Of a DNA stretch of 64,000 bases, positions 53,675 to 62,344 are shown piece by piece. Location of the stretch: assembly GCF_000380645.1 (NCBI RefSeq), contig NZ_AQXZ01000017.1:558001-622000 (forward strand), written 5' to 3'. The DNA comes from Smaragdicoccus niigatensis DSM 44881 = NBRC 103563. GTDB taxonomy: Bacteria > Actinomycetota > Actinomycetes > Mycobacteriales > Mycobacteriaceae. Position numbers and translations under genes: made by a program. The notes under the pieces are model-generated. The model was not told the DNA's origin and ran no database searches. It saw only the letters and a list, made by a program, of their open reading frames with translations. Numbering within the stretch: the stretch's first letter is position 1; each line of letters begins with the position of its first letter.

Positions 53675-54640
53675 ATGGCGCAGACAGAACGAGTCGACAC
53701 AATCGGCCACGCGCACTTTGACGAGAGGATTCGCGAGGCCGAACCCATGCTGGTCGGGTTGGGTGCAGCCGAGCCGTCGTCGACGACACTGCTGGGACCC
53801 GACAGTTTGACCTGGAAGTATTTCGGCGACCTGCGTGTTCAGTTCTTTGGATTTCAGCGGTTGGCGGGGACTGAGAACTCCATCGAGCAGCTGGGCCAGG
53901 GCGTTCTCGACCACTCCATGGCTTTCACCGACCCCCTCGGCCGGGGTCGGCGGTCAGCACCCCCGATCAACAAAGCTTTGTATGCCGAAGATGCCGAGCA
54001 GTGGGGCCGGACTGTTCGTGACTTCCATAAGTCGATCAAGGGCACGATTTCCGACGGCTCGCGCTACCACGCGCTCAACCCAGAGTTGTACTACTGGGCC
54101 CATGCGACGTTCGTCGATGAGGTCATCACCATGACCGATACCTTCATCAGGCGGTTGAGTCACGAGGAGAAGTCTCAGATCTTCGAGGAGAGCAAGGTCT
54201 GGTACTCCCGGTATGGCGTGAGTTCGCGGAGTCAGCCGCAGAACTACGACGAGTTCGTCGAGTACTGGAACGACATGCTCACTCGGTTCGTCCCGCACAA
54301 GACGATCCTCTTTGCGACCGGCTATATCCGGAAGGGCGTCCCAGGTCCAAGGGGGATCCCCCGGCCGGTATGGAATGTGGTTGCGGCACCGTTGAATTTA
54401 TTCATCCGCAATGTCATCGTCGGCACGCTGCCGGACGAGATGAAGGCCGCTTGCGAGCTGCCGTGGTCCGAGGCGCAGGAGCGACGTTTCCAAACCTTCG
54501 CCGCGATGATGCGTGGCCTCAATCCGATCCTCAACCGGCTTCCGCTGAGCATTCTGTACGTGCCCTGGGCGCGCGAGGCCTTCGAGCGTGAAGGTGTCGA
54601 TCCGCGGAAAGCAAATAACCAAAGTCCCGGTAGTCGCTAA
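53675..54640 (+). CDS. DUF2236 oxygenase-like protein 5 (most canonical)
   Basis: A 321-residue DUF2236 protein and the closest of the five to the family consensus: VRDFHKSIKG, YHALNPELYYWAHATFVDEV (with the WAHAT histidine) and TFIRRLSHEEKSQIFEESK. The N-terminus (WKYFGDLRVQFFGFQRLAG) matches the usual start of the domain. No signal peptide is seen. The ACAD gene begins 38 bases after its stop, so an operon of DUF2236, ACAD and alpha/beta hydrolase is likely. It may oxidatively cleave an alkene or act as a haem protein; the substrate is unknown. Confidence 0.88.
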   Translation: MAQTERVDTIGHAHFDERIREAEPMLVGLGAAEPSSTTLLGPDSLTWKYFGDLRVQFFGFQRLAGTENSIEQLGQGVLDHSMAFTDPLGRGRRSAPPINKALYAEDAEQWGRTVRDFHKSIKGTISDGSRYHALNPELYYWAHATFVDEVITMTDTFIRRLSHEEKSQIFEESKVWYSRYGVSSRSQPQNYDEFVEYWNDMLTRFVPHKTILFATGYIRKGVPGPRGIPRPVWNVVAAPLNLFIRNVIVGTLPDEMKAACELPWSEAQERRFQTFAAMMRGLNPILNRLPLSILYVPWAREAFEREGVDPRKANNQSPGSR

Positions 54641-54678
54641 GGCGCGTCTGAGCTTCACTTTTAGAAAGGCAATCCCTG

Positions 54679-55839
54679 GTGAACGCACTCTTCCCCGACT
54701 ACCGGTCCACCTGGGAAACCGAGGAACACGGACTGCTGCGCGAACATGCGTCGACGTTCTTCCGCAAAGAAGCCACACCCCATCAGGAACGGTGGGCTGA
54801 GCAGCACGAAGTCGACCGCGACTTCTGGAACAAGGCCGGCGCCGCCGGACTCCTGTGCACCGACATCCCCGAGGAGTTCGGCGGGGGCGGCGGGGACTTC
54901 GGGCACGAGGCAACCGTGTGGCAGGAGATTGCCTACGCCCACGACACGGCGATTGCCTTCAGCGTGCATTCGACGATCTGCGCCCATTACATCCAGGCGT
55001 TCGCCACCGACGAGCAGAAGCGCACCTGGCTGCCCAAGCTCGCGTCCGGTGAGTTGGTTGCGGCGATCGCCATGACCGAACCCGGCACTGGCTCGGACCT
55101 GCAGGCCGTGCGCACAACAGCCCTTCGCGACGGTGCCCACTACGTCGTCAACGGTTCAAAGACATTCATCACCAACGGATCGCACTGCGACCTGGTGATC
55201 GTCGTCGCCAAAACCGACCCCTCCCTCGGGTCGAAGGGAATCTCGCTGCTCGTCGCCGAGACGAAGGATCTTCCCGGATTCGAACGCGGTCGCGTGCTGC
55301 ACAAGATCGGCGCGAACGGCATGGACACCCGCGAGCTGTCCTTCACCGACATGCGCGTGCCTGCGGCGAACCTGCTCGGCGGGGTCGAGGGCCAGGGCTT
55401 CTACCAGCTGATGAAGCAACTCCCACGGGAACGGTTGATCATCGGAGTCGGCGGCCTCGCGATGGCCGAAGCCGCGTTGCTCGAAACCATTGCCTACGTC
55501 AAAGACCGCCGGGCGTTCGGCAAGCCGATCCTGGAGTTCCAGAACACGAAGTTCGTTCTCGCCGAATGCAAAACCGAGCTCCTCGCGGGCCGCACGCTCA
55601 TGGACTACTGCATCCAGCGCTGCATCGACGGCACGCTCGACGCCGCGACCGCGTCCATGGCCAAGCTGTGGGGCACGGACAAGCAGGTCGAGATTATCGA
55701 CCGCTGCCTGCAACTCTTCGGCGGATACGGCTTCGTCATGGAATACCCGATCGCGCAGATGTACGCCGCCGCCCGAGTGCAGAAGATCTACGGCGGCACT
55801 AACGAAATCATGAAAGAACTTATTGGAAGGACCCTCTAA
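54679..55839 (+). CDS. Acyl-CoA dehydrogenase, long-chain/isovaleryl-like
   Basis: A 386-residue ACAD starting at GTG. FAD segment AIAMTEPGTGSDLQAV; the C-terminus reads KIYGGTNEIMKELIGRTL with Gly at the medium-chain catalytic-Glu position, as in long-chain and isovaleryl ACADs, whose base lies on another helix. It is probably active on branched or long acyl-CoAs. Its stop overlaps the hydrolase start by one base (TAATG). The C-terminal wording closely matches the ACAD remnant at 34535-34681. Confidence 0.92.
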   Translation: MNALFPDYRSTWETEEHGLLREHASTFFRKEATPHQERWAEQHEVDRDFWNKAGAAGLLCTDIPEEFGGGGGDFGHEATVWQEIAYAHDTAIAFSVHSTICAHYIQAFATDEQKRTWLPKLASGELVAAIAMTEPGTGSDLQAVRTTALRDGAHYVVNGSKTFITNGSHCDLVIVVAKTDPSLGSKGISLLVAETKDLPGFERGRVLHKIGANGMDTRELSFTDMRVPAANLLGGVEGQGFYQLMKQLPRERLIIGVGGLAMAEAALLETIAYVKDRRAFGKPILEFQNTKFVLAECKTELLAGRTLMDYCIQRCIDGTLDAATASMAKLWGTDKQVEIIDRCLQLFGGYGFVMEYPIAQMYAAARVQKIYGGTNEIMKELIGRTL

Positions 55840-56672
55840 TGACAACCCACATCGACGACGGATTCACCGGGGCGTCCGGAGACCACATCCATTGGCAAGC
55901 TTGGATTCCGGAAAATCCACCAATCGGCGTCGTCGTGTTTTCCCACGGCGTGGGCGAGCACGGCGGGCGCTACGACTGGGTCGCGCAGCAGCTCGCGAGC
56001 CACGGCTACGCGTCCTACGCAATCGACCATCAGGGCCACGGAAAGTCCGGCGGAAAACGCTGCAACATCGACAGCATGGACGGTGTCGTCGCCGATCTGC
56101 ACACTCTCATCGGTATCGCCGGCGACAAGAACCACGGTCTTCCGGTATACCTGCTGGGCCACAGCATGGGCGCCCTGATCTCGATGCAATACATGTCGGG
56201 TTCACCGGCCGCGTTGCGTGGACTGATTCTCTCGGGTGCAGCGGTCGAGATCACCGTTGGCTCAGCCCTTGAGCGGCTAGCAGCGTCGATTTTGTCGCGC
56301 CTTGCACCCAACCTTGGGGTCGTGGCTATCGAACCGTCACAGGTCAGCCGCGATCCAGCAGTCGTTCACGACTATGCGAACGACCCGCTGAACCATCACG
56401 GCCAAGTCCCAGCGCGAACCGGCGCCGAGATCTTGAAGACAGCAGAGAACCTCGAGTCCCGGTTGCCCCGGATCGAGTTGCCGCTGCTGATCCTGCAGGG
56501 CACTGGCGACCAGATCGTTTCGCCGTCGAGTGGCCAGATCCTCGCCGACACCGTCTCGTCGACGGATCTGACATTCAAGGCCTACGACGGGCTCTACCAC
56601 GAGGTTCTCAACGAACCCGAGAAAGAGACCGTCATGAGGGACGTCATCGAGTGGCTCAAGGTCCGCCCTTGA
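55839..56672 (+). CDS. Alpha/beta hydrolase (monoacylglycerol-lipase-like)
   Basis: A 277-residue serine hydrolase: nucleophile S109 in LLGHSMGAL, Asp in LQGTGDQIVSP, His in GLYHEVLNEPEKE, and the oxyanion-loop VVVFSHGVGEHGGRY typical of the monoglyceride lipase/lysophospholipase group. It should hydrolyse an ester, possibly one made by a Baeyer-Villiger step or a storage lipid. It is cytoplasmic with no signal peptide. It is the last gene of the DUF2236-ACAD unit. Confidence 0.92.
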   Translation: MTTHIDDGFTGASGDHIHWQAWIPENPPIGVVVFSHGVGEHGGRYDWVAQQLASHGYASYAIDHQGHGKSGGKRCNIDSMDGVVADLHTLIGIAGDKNHGLPVYLLGHSMGALISMQYMSGSPAALRGLILSGAAVEITVGSALERLAASILSRLAPNLGVVAIEPSQVSRDPAVVHDYANDPLNHHGQVPARTGAEILKTAENLESRLPRIELPLLILQGTGDQIVSPSSGQILADTVSSTDLTFKAYDGLYHEVLNEPEKETVMRDVIEWLKVRP

Positions 56673-56834
56673 GCCATGTCGAATCGGCTGAGCATGTCGG
56701 TGTGCCCGGCTGAACGATGAGTTGCTCGTCGCGGTTTTCAATCACGTGATGAGGGACCTGGTGGCCGCCGCTATTCCGGCGGCATCGGGGCACCACAGAT
56801 CGTGTTCACCATGGTTTGCCGTTCAGGAGAGTGC
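56673..56834. other. Non-coding gap between convergent units
   Basis: A 162-base intergenic stretch separating the plus-strand hydrolase stop from the minus-strand SDR stop. Apart from the hairpin at 56764-56783 I see no gene or repeat in it. Confidence 0.5.
56764..56783. terminator. Bidirectional hairpin between convergent units
   Basis: GCCGCCG-CTATTC-CGGCGGC is a perfect 7-bp GC stem in the 162-base gap between the hydrolase stop (56672) and the SDR stop (56835). Nothing else is evident in that gap. Confidence 0.5.
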
Positions 56835-57560
56835 TCACGCGCGCCAGAGCTGATTGCCCGCGCGCGAGAGGACGATGTTGGGCACGACGGCGTTGGCGGA
56901 CAGGTGGGTGATCGCCATCGCGAGCTCGGCGACGTCGTCGACGGTGAGCATCGCTGACGGGTCGAGTTCGGATTGTTTCCAGGCGGATAGGTCGGTGTCG
57001 ACGTAGCCGGGGGAGATGGCGGTTGCGGCGACACCGCGGGCGGATTCTTCGAGGGAGACGGTTTCGCACAGGGAGATGAGCGCGGCCTTGCTGGCGCCGT
57101 AGGCGGCGAGGTTGGCTTCGCCGGCGACGCCGGTGATCGATGACAGGACGATGATTTTCGCGCCGCTTTTCGGGTTGGCTGCCGCGGCGGCCCGCAGCAT
57201 CGGAAGGGTCTCCTGGATGAGCACGATTGGTGCACGCAGGTTGACGTCGAGGGTGCGTTCGTAGGTGCGCATAGGCATGTCGGCGATGGGTCCGGCGGTG
57301 CCGACGCCGGCGCTGATCACGAGTACGTCGAGCCGGCCGAACCGTTCTCGGTGCGATGCGGCGAGCGCGCGGACGTCCTCCTCGCGTTTCATGTCAGCCA
57401 CGACCGTGTGGACTTCGGTGTTCAAACGAGCAGCCGTGTTATCGAGGTCGTCCTGACTACGTGCCGCGAGGGTGAGTACGTAACCCTCGTCGGCGAGGCG
57501 GGCCGCGATCGCGGCGCCGATTCCTTTGGACCCGCCGGTGATCAACGCGGTGGCGGTCAC
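56835..57560 (-). CDS. Short-chain dehydrogenase/reductase
   Basis: A 241-residue SDR: LITGGSKGIGAAIAARLADE, then ISAG in place of the usual NNAG (LDVLVISAGVG), VLSSITGVAGE with catalytic Ser, and YGASK. The Arg in LAARSQDD suggests NADP(H). The GTG at 57560 overlaps the ACAD stop by 4 bases; the longer open frame to 57977 is antisense-type sequence through that ACAD. It is the last gene of the long minus-strand unit that includes larB and larE upstream. Confidence 0.88.
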   Translation of the reverse strand: MTATALITGGSKGIGAAIAARLADEGYVLTLAARSQDDLDNTAARLNTEVHTVVADMKREEDVRALAASHRERFGRLDVLVISAGVGTAGPIADMPMRTYERTLDVNLRAPIVLIQETLPMLRAAAAANPKSGAKIIVLSSITGVAGEANLAAYGASKAALISLCETVSLEESARGVAATAISPGYVDTDLSAWKQSELDPSAMLTVDDVAELAMAITHLSANAVVPNIVLSRAGNQLWRA

Positions 57561-58750
57561 GAGGTCCGCTGCCTTTCCCGGATGACGCGTTTGGCGATGG
57601 CCCAGCGATGTGTTTCGGAGGGTCCGTCGTAGATGCGGAACGGGCGGACCTCGCGGTAGATCAGGGCAAGGGGTGCGTCGCCGGAGACACCGAGTGCGCC
57701 GCAGACCTGCAGTGATCGGTCGACGATCCGGTTGACCGCTTCGGCGACGAAGGTCTTCGCGATCGAGGTGATCTGCGCACTCGGTGCCCCGGTGTCGAGG
57801 TCCCAGCAGGCCTTGAGAATCAAGGCGCGGCTGGCTTCGATGTCGATCTCGTTGTCGGCGATCATCTGCTGGACCATGCCAAGCTCGCCAAGCCGGCCGC
57901 CGAAGGCCTTGCGGGTGGCGGCTCGTTCGATGGCGATGTCGGCGGCGCGGCGGGCGGCGCCGAGCCAGCGCATGCAATGCGTCATGCGGGCCGGGCCGAG
58001 GCGGACCTGAGCGTATTCGAAGCCCTTGTCGACCTCACCGAGGACGGCGTCGTCGCCGACTTCGAGGTTGTTGAACAACAGTTCGGAGTGTCCGCCGAAC
58101 ATGCTGATGTCGAGGGTGTCGATGTCGCGGACGTGCTTGAAGCCGGGGGTGTCGGTGTCGACGAGGAACATCGTCGCCCCGCCCCGGCTACCTGGCTCGC
58201 CGCTGGTGCGGGCCATGACGATCGCGAAACCAGCGCCGTTCGCGCCGGTGATAAACCATTTACTGCCGTTGATGAGCCAACCCGCGGAGGTCTTGGTCGC
58301 GGCGGTGCTCAAGGCTGAGGGGTCGGCCCCGGCACCGGGCGAGGGCTCGGTCATGGCGAAGCATGAGCGGGTGTCGCCCGCTGCGAGTGGCGCGAGGAAC
58401 TTCTGCTTCTGCTGCTCGGTCGCGACGACCTCGAGCAGATGCATGTTCCCTTCGTCGGGTGCGGCGCAGTTGAGCGCGAGCGGCCCGAACACCGAGTGCC
58501 CGGCGGCTTCGAACACGGGTGCGCGGTCGCGCATATTGAGTCCGAGTCCGCCGAACTCAGCGGAGACGTGGGGTGCGAACACCCCGGCGTCCTTGGCTGC
58601 GGTCTGCAACGCGCGGCGCACCGAATCGGGCGCATCGTGTCCGGACCCGCGGTGCGCTGTTTCGACCGGCAGGACGATCTCGTCGACGAGATGGCGGGTG
58701 CGTTCGACGAGGTCGGTGACGTTGGGGGAGTGCGACAGTTCGATCGTCAT
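57557..58750 (-). CDS. Acyl-CoA dehydrogenase, ACAD10/11-like motif
   Basis: A 397-residue ACAD with FAMTEPSPGAGADPSAL and INGSKWFITGANGAGFAIVM. The catalytic loop reads RIYDGPSETHRWAIA, i.e. the D-G-P-S-E-T-H variant close to the ACAD10/11 signature, with Asp at the Glu position. No kinase gene is adjacent here, unlike the pair at 43026-45342. It lies three bases after the thiolase stop and overlaps the SDR start. Confidence 0.9.
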   Translation of the reverse strand: MTIELSHSPNVTDLVERTRHLVDEIVLPVETAHRGSGHDAPDSVRRALQTAAKDAGVFAPHVSAEFGGLGLNMRDRAPVFEAAGHSVFGPLALNCAAPDEGNMHLLEVVATEQQKQKFLAPLAAGDTRSCFAMTEPSPGAGADPSALSTAATKTSAGWLINGSKWFITGANGAGFAIVMARTSGEPGSRGGATMFLVDTDTPGFKHVRDIDTLDISMFGGHSELLFNNLEVGDDAVLGEVDKGFEYAQVRLGPARMTHCMRWLGAARRAADIAIERAATRKAFGGRLGELGMVQQMIADNEIDIEASRALILKACWDLDTGAPSAQITSIAKTFVAEAVNRIVDRSLQVCGALGVSGDAPLALIYREVRPFRIYDGPSETHRWAIAKRVIRERQRTS

Positions 58751-58753
58751 GGG

Positions 58754-59917
58754 TTAGAGCCGTTCGATGATCGTGGCGTTCGCCAAGCCGCCGGCTTCGC
58801 ACATGGTTTGCAGGCCGTAGCGGCCGCCGGTCTGCTCGAGGTGGTTGAGCATGGTGGCCAGGATGCGCGTGCCCGATGCACCGAGCGGGTGTCCGAGCGC
58901 GATCGCTCCACCGCGCGGATTGAGCTTGGCGGGGTCGGCGTTGAGGTCATGCGCCCAGACGAGCGGTACCGGCGCGAAGGCTTCGTTGACCTCGTAGGCG
59001 TCGATGTCGTCGATCGTCAGGCCTACCCGGGCGAGCGCTTTCTGGGTGGCGGGGATGACGGCGGTGAGCATGAGCAGCGGGTCGCCGCCGGTCACGGCGA
59101 ACGAGTGAAAACGTGCGCGCGGCTTCAGACCGAGGGCGTTGGCTTTTTCTTCGCTCATGATCAAAGCGGCGGAGGCCCCGTCGGTCAGGGGCGAGGAGTT
59201 ACCCGGCGTGATCGACCATTCGATCTCGGGGAAGCGCTCGTGCATGGTGTCGTCGGTGAACGCCGGCTTCAAACCCGCGAGACCTTCGGCAGTGGTGGTC
59301 GCGCGGATCGTCTCGTCAGCTACAAAGTCGCCGACCGGAACGATTTCGTTGTCGAAGCCGCCCGCTGCGGCGCACGAAGCCGCGAGTTGGTGTGAGCGGG
59401 CCGCGAACTCATCGAGGGTGGCCCGGTCGAGTTTCCAACGCCGCGAGATGAGCTCGGCGGCGATGCCTTGGCCGATCAGCCCACCGGGAAAGCGGTGCTC
59501 GATGGGACCACGGTTGGCGTCGTGGCCTTGGGCGTTGGAGAACATGGGGACGCGGCTCATCGACTCGACGCCGCACGCGATGGCGATGTCGTACGCGCCG
59601 GCCATCACGCCTTGGGCGGCGAAGTGCACGGCCTGCTGGCTTGACCCGCATTGGCGGTCGACCGTGGTGGCGGGAACCGATTCGGGGAATCCGGCGGCGA
59701 GTACGGCGGTGCGGCTGATGTTGAATGCTTGTTCGCCGCTTTGGGTGACGCAGCCGCCGATGACGTCGTCCACGAGTGCGGGGTCCAGGTCGTTGCGGGT
59801 GATGAGGTCCTGCAGCACCCCCGCGAGCAGCGTGGCCGGGTGAATGCCGGACAGACCTCCACCGGCCTTGCCCTTCCCAGACGGCGTGCGAACGACATCA
59901 ACGATCACGGCAGACAT
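58754..59917 (-). CDS. Acetyl-CoA acyltransferase, FadA6-like thiolase 2
   Basis: A 387-residue thiolase with C90 (DRQCGSSQQAV), H343 (GHPLGASGT) and C373 (MCEAGGLAN). It shares the CGSSQQAVHFAAQGVM block with the thiolase at 17368 but differs widely elsewhere, so the two are diverged paralogues, not a recent duplication. GAAGGG precedes the ATG. It lies 51 bases downstream of the FprB-like reductase and begins the SDR/ACAD/thiolase end of the long unit. Confidence 0.92.
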   Translation of the reverse strand: MSAVIVDVVRTPSGKGKAGGGLSGIHPATLLAGVLQDLITRNDLDPALVDDVIGGCVTQSGEQAFNISRTAVLAAGFPESVPATTVDRQCGSSQQAVHFAAQGVMAGAYDIAIACGVESMSRVPMFSNAQGHDANRGPIEHRFPGGLIGQGIAAELISRRWKLDRATLDEFAARSHQLAASCAAAGGFDNEIVPVGDFVADETIRATTTAEGLAGLKPAFTDDTMHERFPEIEWSITPGNSSPLTDGASAALIMSEEKANALGLKPRARFHSFAVTGGDPLLMLTAVIPATQKALARVGLTIDDIDAYEVNEAFAPVPLVWAHDLNADPAKLNPRGGAIALGHPLGASGTRILATMLNHLEQTGGRYGLQTMCEAGGLANATIIERL

Positions 59918-59968
59918 GCTTGGTTTCCCTTCGTGAAGTCGGCTGTCCCCGTCGAAATCTGTTCGCGT

Positions 59969-61603
59969 TCAAACATTGTCAGTACTTGTACGAGCGACGT
60001 TGACCATCTCGTCGACCTTGGTGAACTTGATCCGTCGCCGCCCCTGCGGCTTGCCACGACGTCGCTCGGCTTCGTCGATTGCGTGCCATCCAGCCCGGTC
60101 AACTCGATCGGGCTGACGCTCGGCCAGCAATTCGTCCAGCGATTTCCGATCATTGACGGGTCGGTCCAACTTCCCGTTGGCGAAGTCCTGGATCAGGGCT
60201 GCGACGGTCTGTTCGGCGTCGGTCTTGTTCGTGCCGATGACCCCGCGCGGCCCGCGCTTGATCCAACCGGACACGTAGACCCCGGCGATGGTCTCGCCGT
60301 CATGGAGCACGCGACCCTCGTGATTCGGGACGATACCGCGGCGTTCGTCGAAGGGCAGACCACTGATCGGCGCCCCGCGATAGCCGATCGACCTGATCAC
60401 GAGCGATCCTTCGATCGTCTCGGTCTCGCCGGTCGGCTTGGCGCTGAACCCTGCTCCGTCGGCGACAAGTTCGTTCTTGACGATCCGGACGCCTTCGACT
60501 CGATCGGCGCCGAGCACCTCGACGGGTGAAGCCAAGTAGCGGAACACGATCCGACGATGGTCAGGGCTGGCCGCACGCTGCGAGTACTCGTAGGCAAGCT
60601 GGACCTTGAGCTCGGGTGAAGGCTTCAGCTCATCGTCGATTATCACGTCGACGCCGTCGAGGTAGCCCAACGCGAGGAACTCGGGGGAGGTGTAGGCCGC
60701 CTGCGCGGGCCCGCGTCGGCCCAGCAGCACGACCTCCCTGACGTTGCTCTGAAGCAGCGCTTCAAGCGCGTGATCAGCGATATCAGTGCGCGCTAGTTGG
60801 CCGGGGCTCATGGTGAGAATCCGTGCCACATCAATCGCGACGTTGCCGTTGCCGACGATGATCACCCGTTCGCCAGAGAGATCGAACTTCCGATCGGCGT
60901 AATCGGGATGACCGTTGTACCAGGCGACGAACTCAGTCGCGGCCACACTGCCCGGCAGATCTTCGCCGGGAATCCCGAGCTGGCGATCTGTCGACGCGCC
61001 GACCGCATAGATCACCGCATGGTGATGCTCGAGCAGTTCCTCGTGTGAAATATGCTTGCCGACTTCGACATTCAAGTGGTACTGAAACGCCGCCCGCTTG
61101 AACGACGATTCGAACGTTGCCGTCACGCCCTTGGTGCCGGAGTGATCCGGAGCGACGCCGGCTCGCACGAGGCCATACGGAGTCGGCAGTCGTTCGAGCA
61201 TCTCGACCTGGGCGTTCGTATGGGTCAGCAGTTCGACCGCCGAATAACACGCGGCCGGACCCGCTCCGACGATCGCGACCCGAAGCGGCCCGACCTCGGT
61301 GTGAATGCGTGGCGGCGGAGTCGGCTGAGCGACAGATGGCGTCAATGGATTGCGCTCGAAGTAGGCAGCGTTGATGTCCGTGTAGCGCGCGAGTGAGGCC
61401 GTCAGGTCGTGCTCGGTGAAGATCGCGTCGACCGGGCACGCATCGGCGCACGCTCCGCAATCGATGCACGTCTGGGGATCGATGTAGAGCATCTCGGTGG
61501 TGGAGAAATCCGGGTCCGACGGATTCGGGCGGATGCAGTCGACGGGGCAGGCGGCGATGCAGCTCGCATCGTTGCAGCATCGCTGGGTGATGACGTGTGT
61601 CAT
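59969..61603 (-). CDS. Ferredoxin-NADP+ reductase fused to a di-cluster ferredoxin (FprB-like)
   Basis: A 544-residue protein. Residues 1-~70 are a bacterial-type ferredoxin with two cysteine sets (C15/C19/C23 region, CIAACPVDC; C46-C56, CIDCGACADACP). From ~105 an adrenodoxin-reductase-type FAD/NADPH domain follows: VAIVGAGPAACYSAVELL, APDHSGTKGV, VIIVGNGNVAIDVARIL and YVSGWIKRGPRGVIGTNKTD. It passes electrons between NADPH and ferredoxins. It overlaps the upstream SDR by 4 bases. It could feed a ferredoxin-dependent oxygenase or reductase of the pathway, separate from the dedicated reductase at 39905. Confidence 0.93.
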   Translation of the reverse strand: MTHVITQRCCNDASCIAACPVDCIRPNPSDPDFSTTEMLYIDPQTCIDCGACADACPVDAIFTEHDLTASLARYTDINAAYFERNPLTPSVAQPTPPPRIHTEVGPLRVAIVGAGPAACYSAVELLTHTNAQVEMLERLPTPYGLVRAGVAPDHSGTKGVTATFESSFKRAAFQYHLNVEVGKHISHEELLEHHHAVIYAVGASTDRQLGIPGEDLPGSVAATEFVAWYNGHPDYADRKFDLSGERVIIVGNGNVAIDVARILTMSPGQLARTDIADHALEALLQSNVREVVLLGRRGPAQAAYTSPEFLALGYLDGVDVIIDDELKPSPELKVQLAYEYSQRAASPDHRRIVFRYLASPVEVLGADRVEGVRIVKNELVADGAGFSAKPTGETETIEGSLVIRSIGYRGAPISGLPFDERRGIVPNHEGRVLHDGETIAGVYVSGWIKRGPRGVIGTNKTDAEQTVAALIQDFANGKLDRPVNDRKSLDELLAERQPDRVDRAGWHAIDEAERRRGKPQGRRRIKFTKVDEMVNVARTSTDNV

Positions 61604-62343
61604 CGCGGACCTCCGTCGAGTCGCAAAAGGGTGCCGGTGGAGTAGCTCGAAGCGTCGGACGCGAAGTAGAGCGCAGCGCCCACGATCTCGGCGGGTTCGC
61701 CGACCCGTCCCAGAAGAATCTGCTTACTGATGAGATCGAAAATCTCCGGTGTCCAGGCCTTGCTGATGTCGGTGGCGAAGGTTCCGCACACGATCGTGTT
61801 GACGCGCACCTTGGGTGCGTAGGCCTTGGCGAAGCCCTCGGTCAGTGCGTTGAGTCCGGCCTTGGCCGCGGCGTAGGGCAGAAACACGGGGTCGGGGCGC
61901 AGGGAACCGAACGACGAGATATTGATGATCGTGCCGCCGGAGCCGGCCGCCATACGCTCGCCGATCGTTGCCGACAGCCGGAACGCGGACTTGAGATTGG
62001 TCCCGATGACCTTGTCAAAGAGTGCCTCGGTCACGCCGGACAGACTGGGAAACAGCGGAGACATGCCCGCGTTGTTGACCAGGATGTCCACGCGTCCGAA
62101 CTCGGCATACGCGGCTTCGGTGAGGGCGTCGCACTGCTCCCAATTGCTCACGTTGACCGCGACGGGCCATGCCTTGCGCCCGAACCGTTCGCGTACTTCG
62201 GCAGCGAGTTTCTCGCACGAATCCAGTTTGCGGCTCGCGATGACGACGTCGGCGCCGTGCTCGGCAAACGCGAGCACCATCTCGCGCCCAAGTCCGCGAC
62301 TGCCGCCGGTGACGAGGGCAACTTTTCCGCTGAGATCAGTCAT
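61600..62343 (-). CDS. Short-chain dehydrogenase/reductase
   Basis: A 247-residue SDR: LVTGGSRGLGREMVLAFAEH, IASRK (Arg suggests NADP preference), NNAGMSPLFPS, NISSFGSLRPDPVFLPYAAA with Tyr and following Lys. It overlaps the FprB-like gene by 4 bases and begins one base after the larE stop, linking the cofactor genes to the catabolic ones. The substrate is unknown; members act on hydroxyacyl-CoA, steroids or sugars. Confidence 0.9.
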   Translation of the reverse strand: MTDLSGKVALVTGGSRGLGREMVLAFAEHGADVVIASRKLDSCEKLAAEVRERFGRKAWPVAVNVSNWEQCDALTEAAYAEFGRVDILVNNAGMSPLFPSLSGVTEALFDKVIGTNLKSAFRLSATIGERMAAGSGGTIINISSFGSLRPDPVFLPYAAAKAGLNALTEGFAKAYAPKVRVNTIVCGTFATDISKAWTPEIFDLISKQILLGRVGEPAEIVGAALYFASDASSYSTGTLLRLDGGPR

Positions 62344-62344
62344 G

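Noticed and set aside
17368-59917. Interpretation as a steroid (cholesterol/cholate) degradation cluster
   Set aside because: FadA6-like thiolases and heteromeric ACADs fit, but there is no sign of KstD, KshA/B, HsaA-D, IpdAB or Mce genes, so steroid is not supported.
17368-59917. The two FadA6-like thiolases as a recent segmental duplication
   Set aside because: They share the CGSSQQA block but differ in most other positions and in neighbouring genes.
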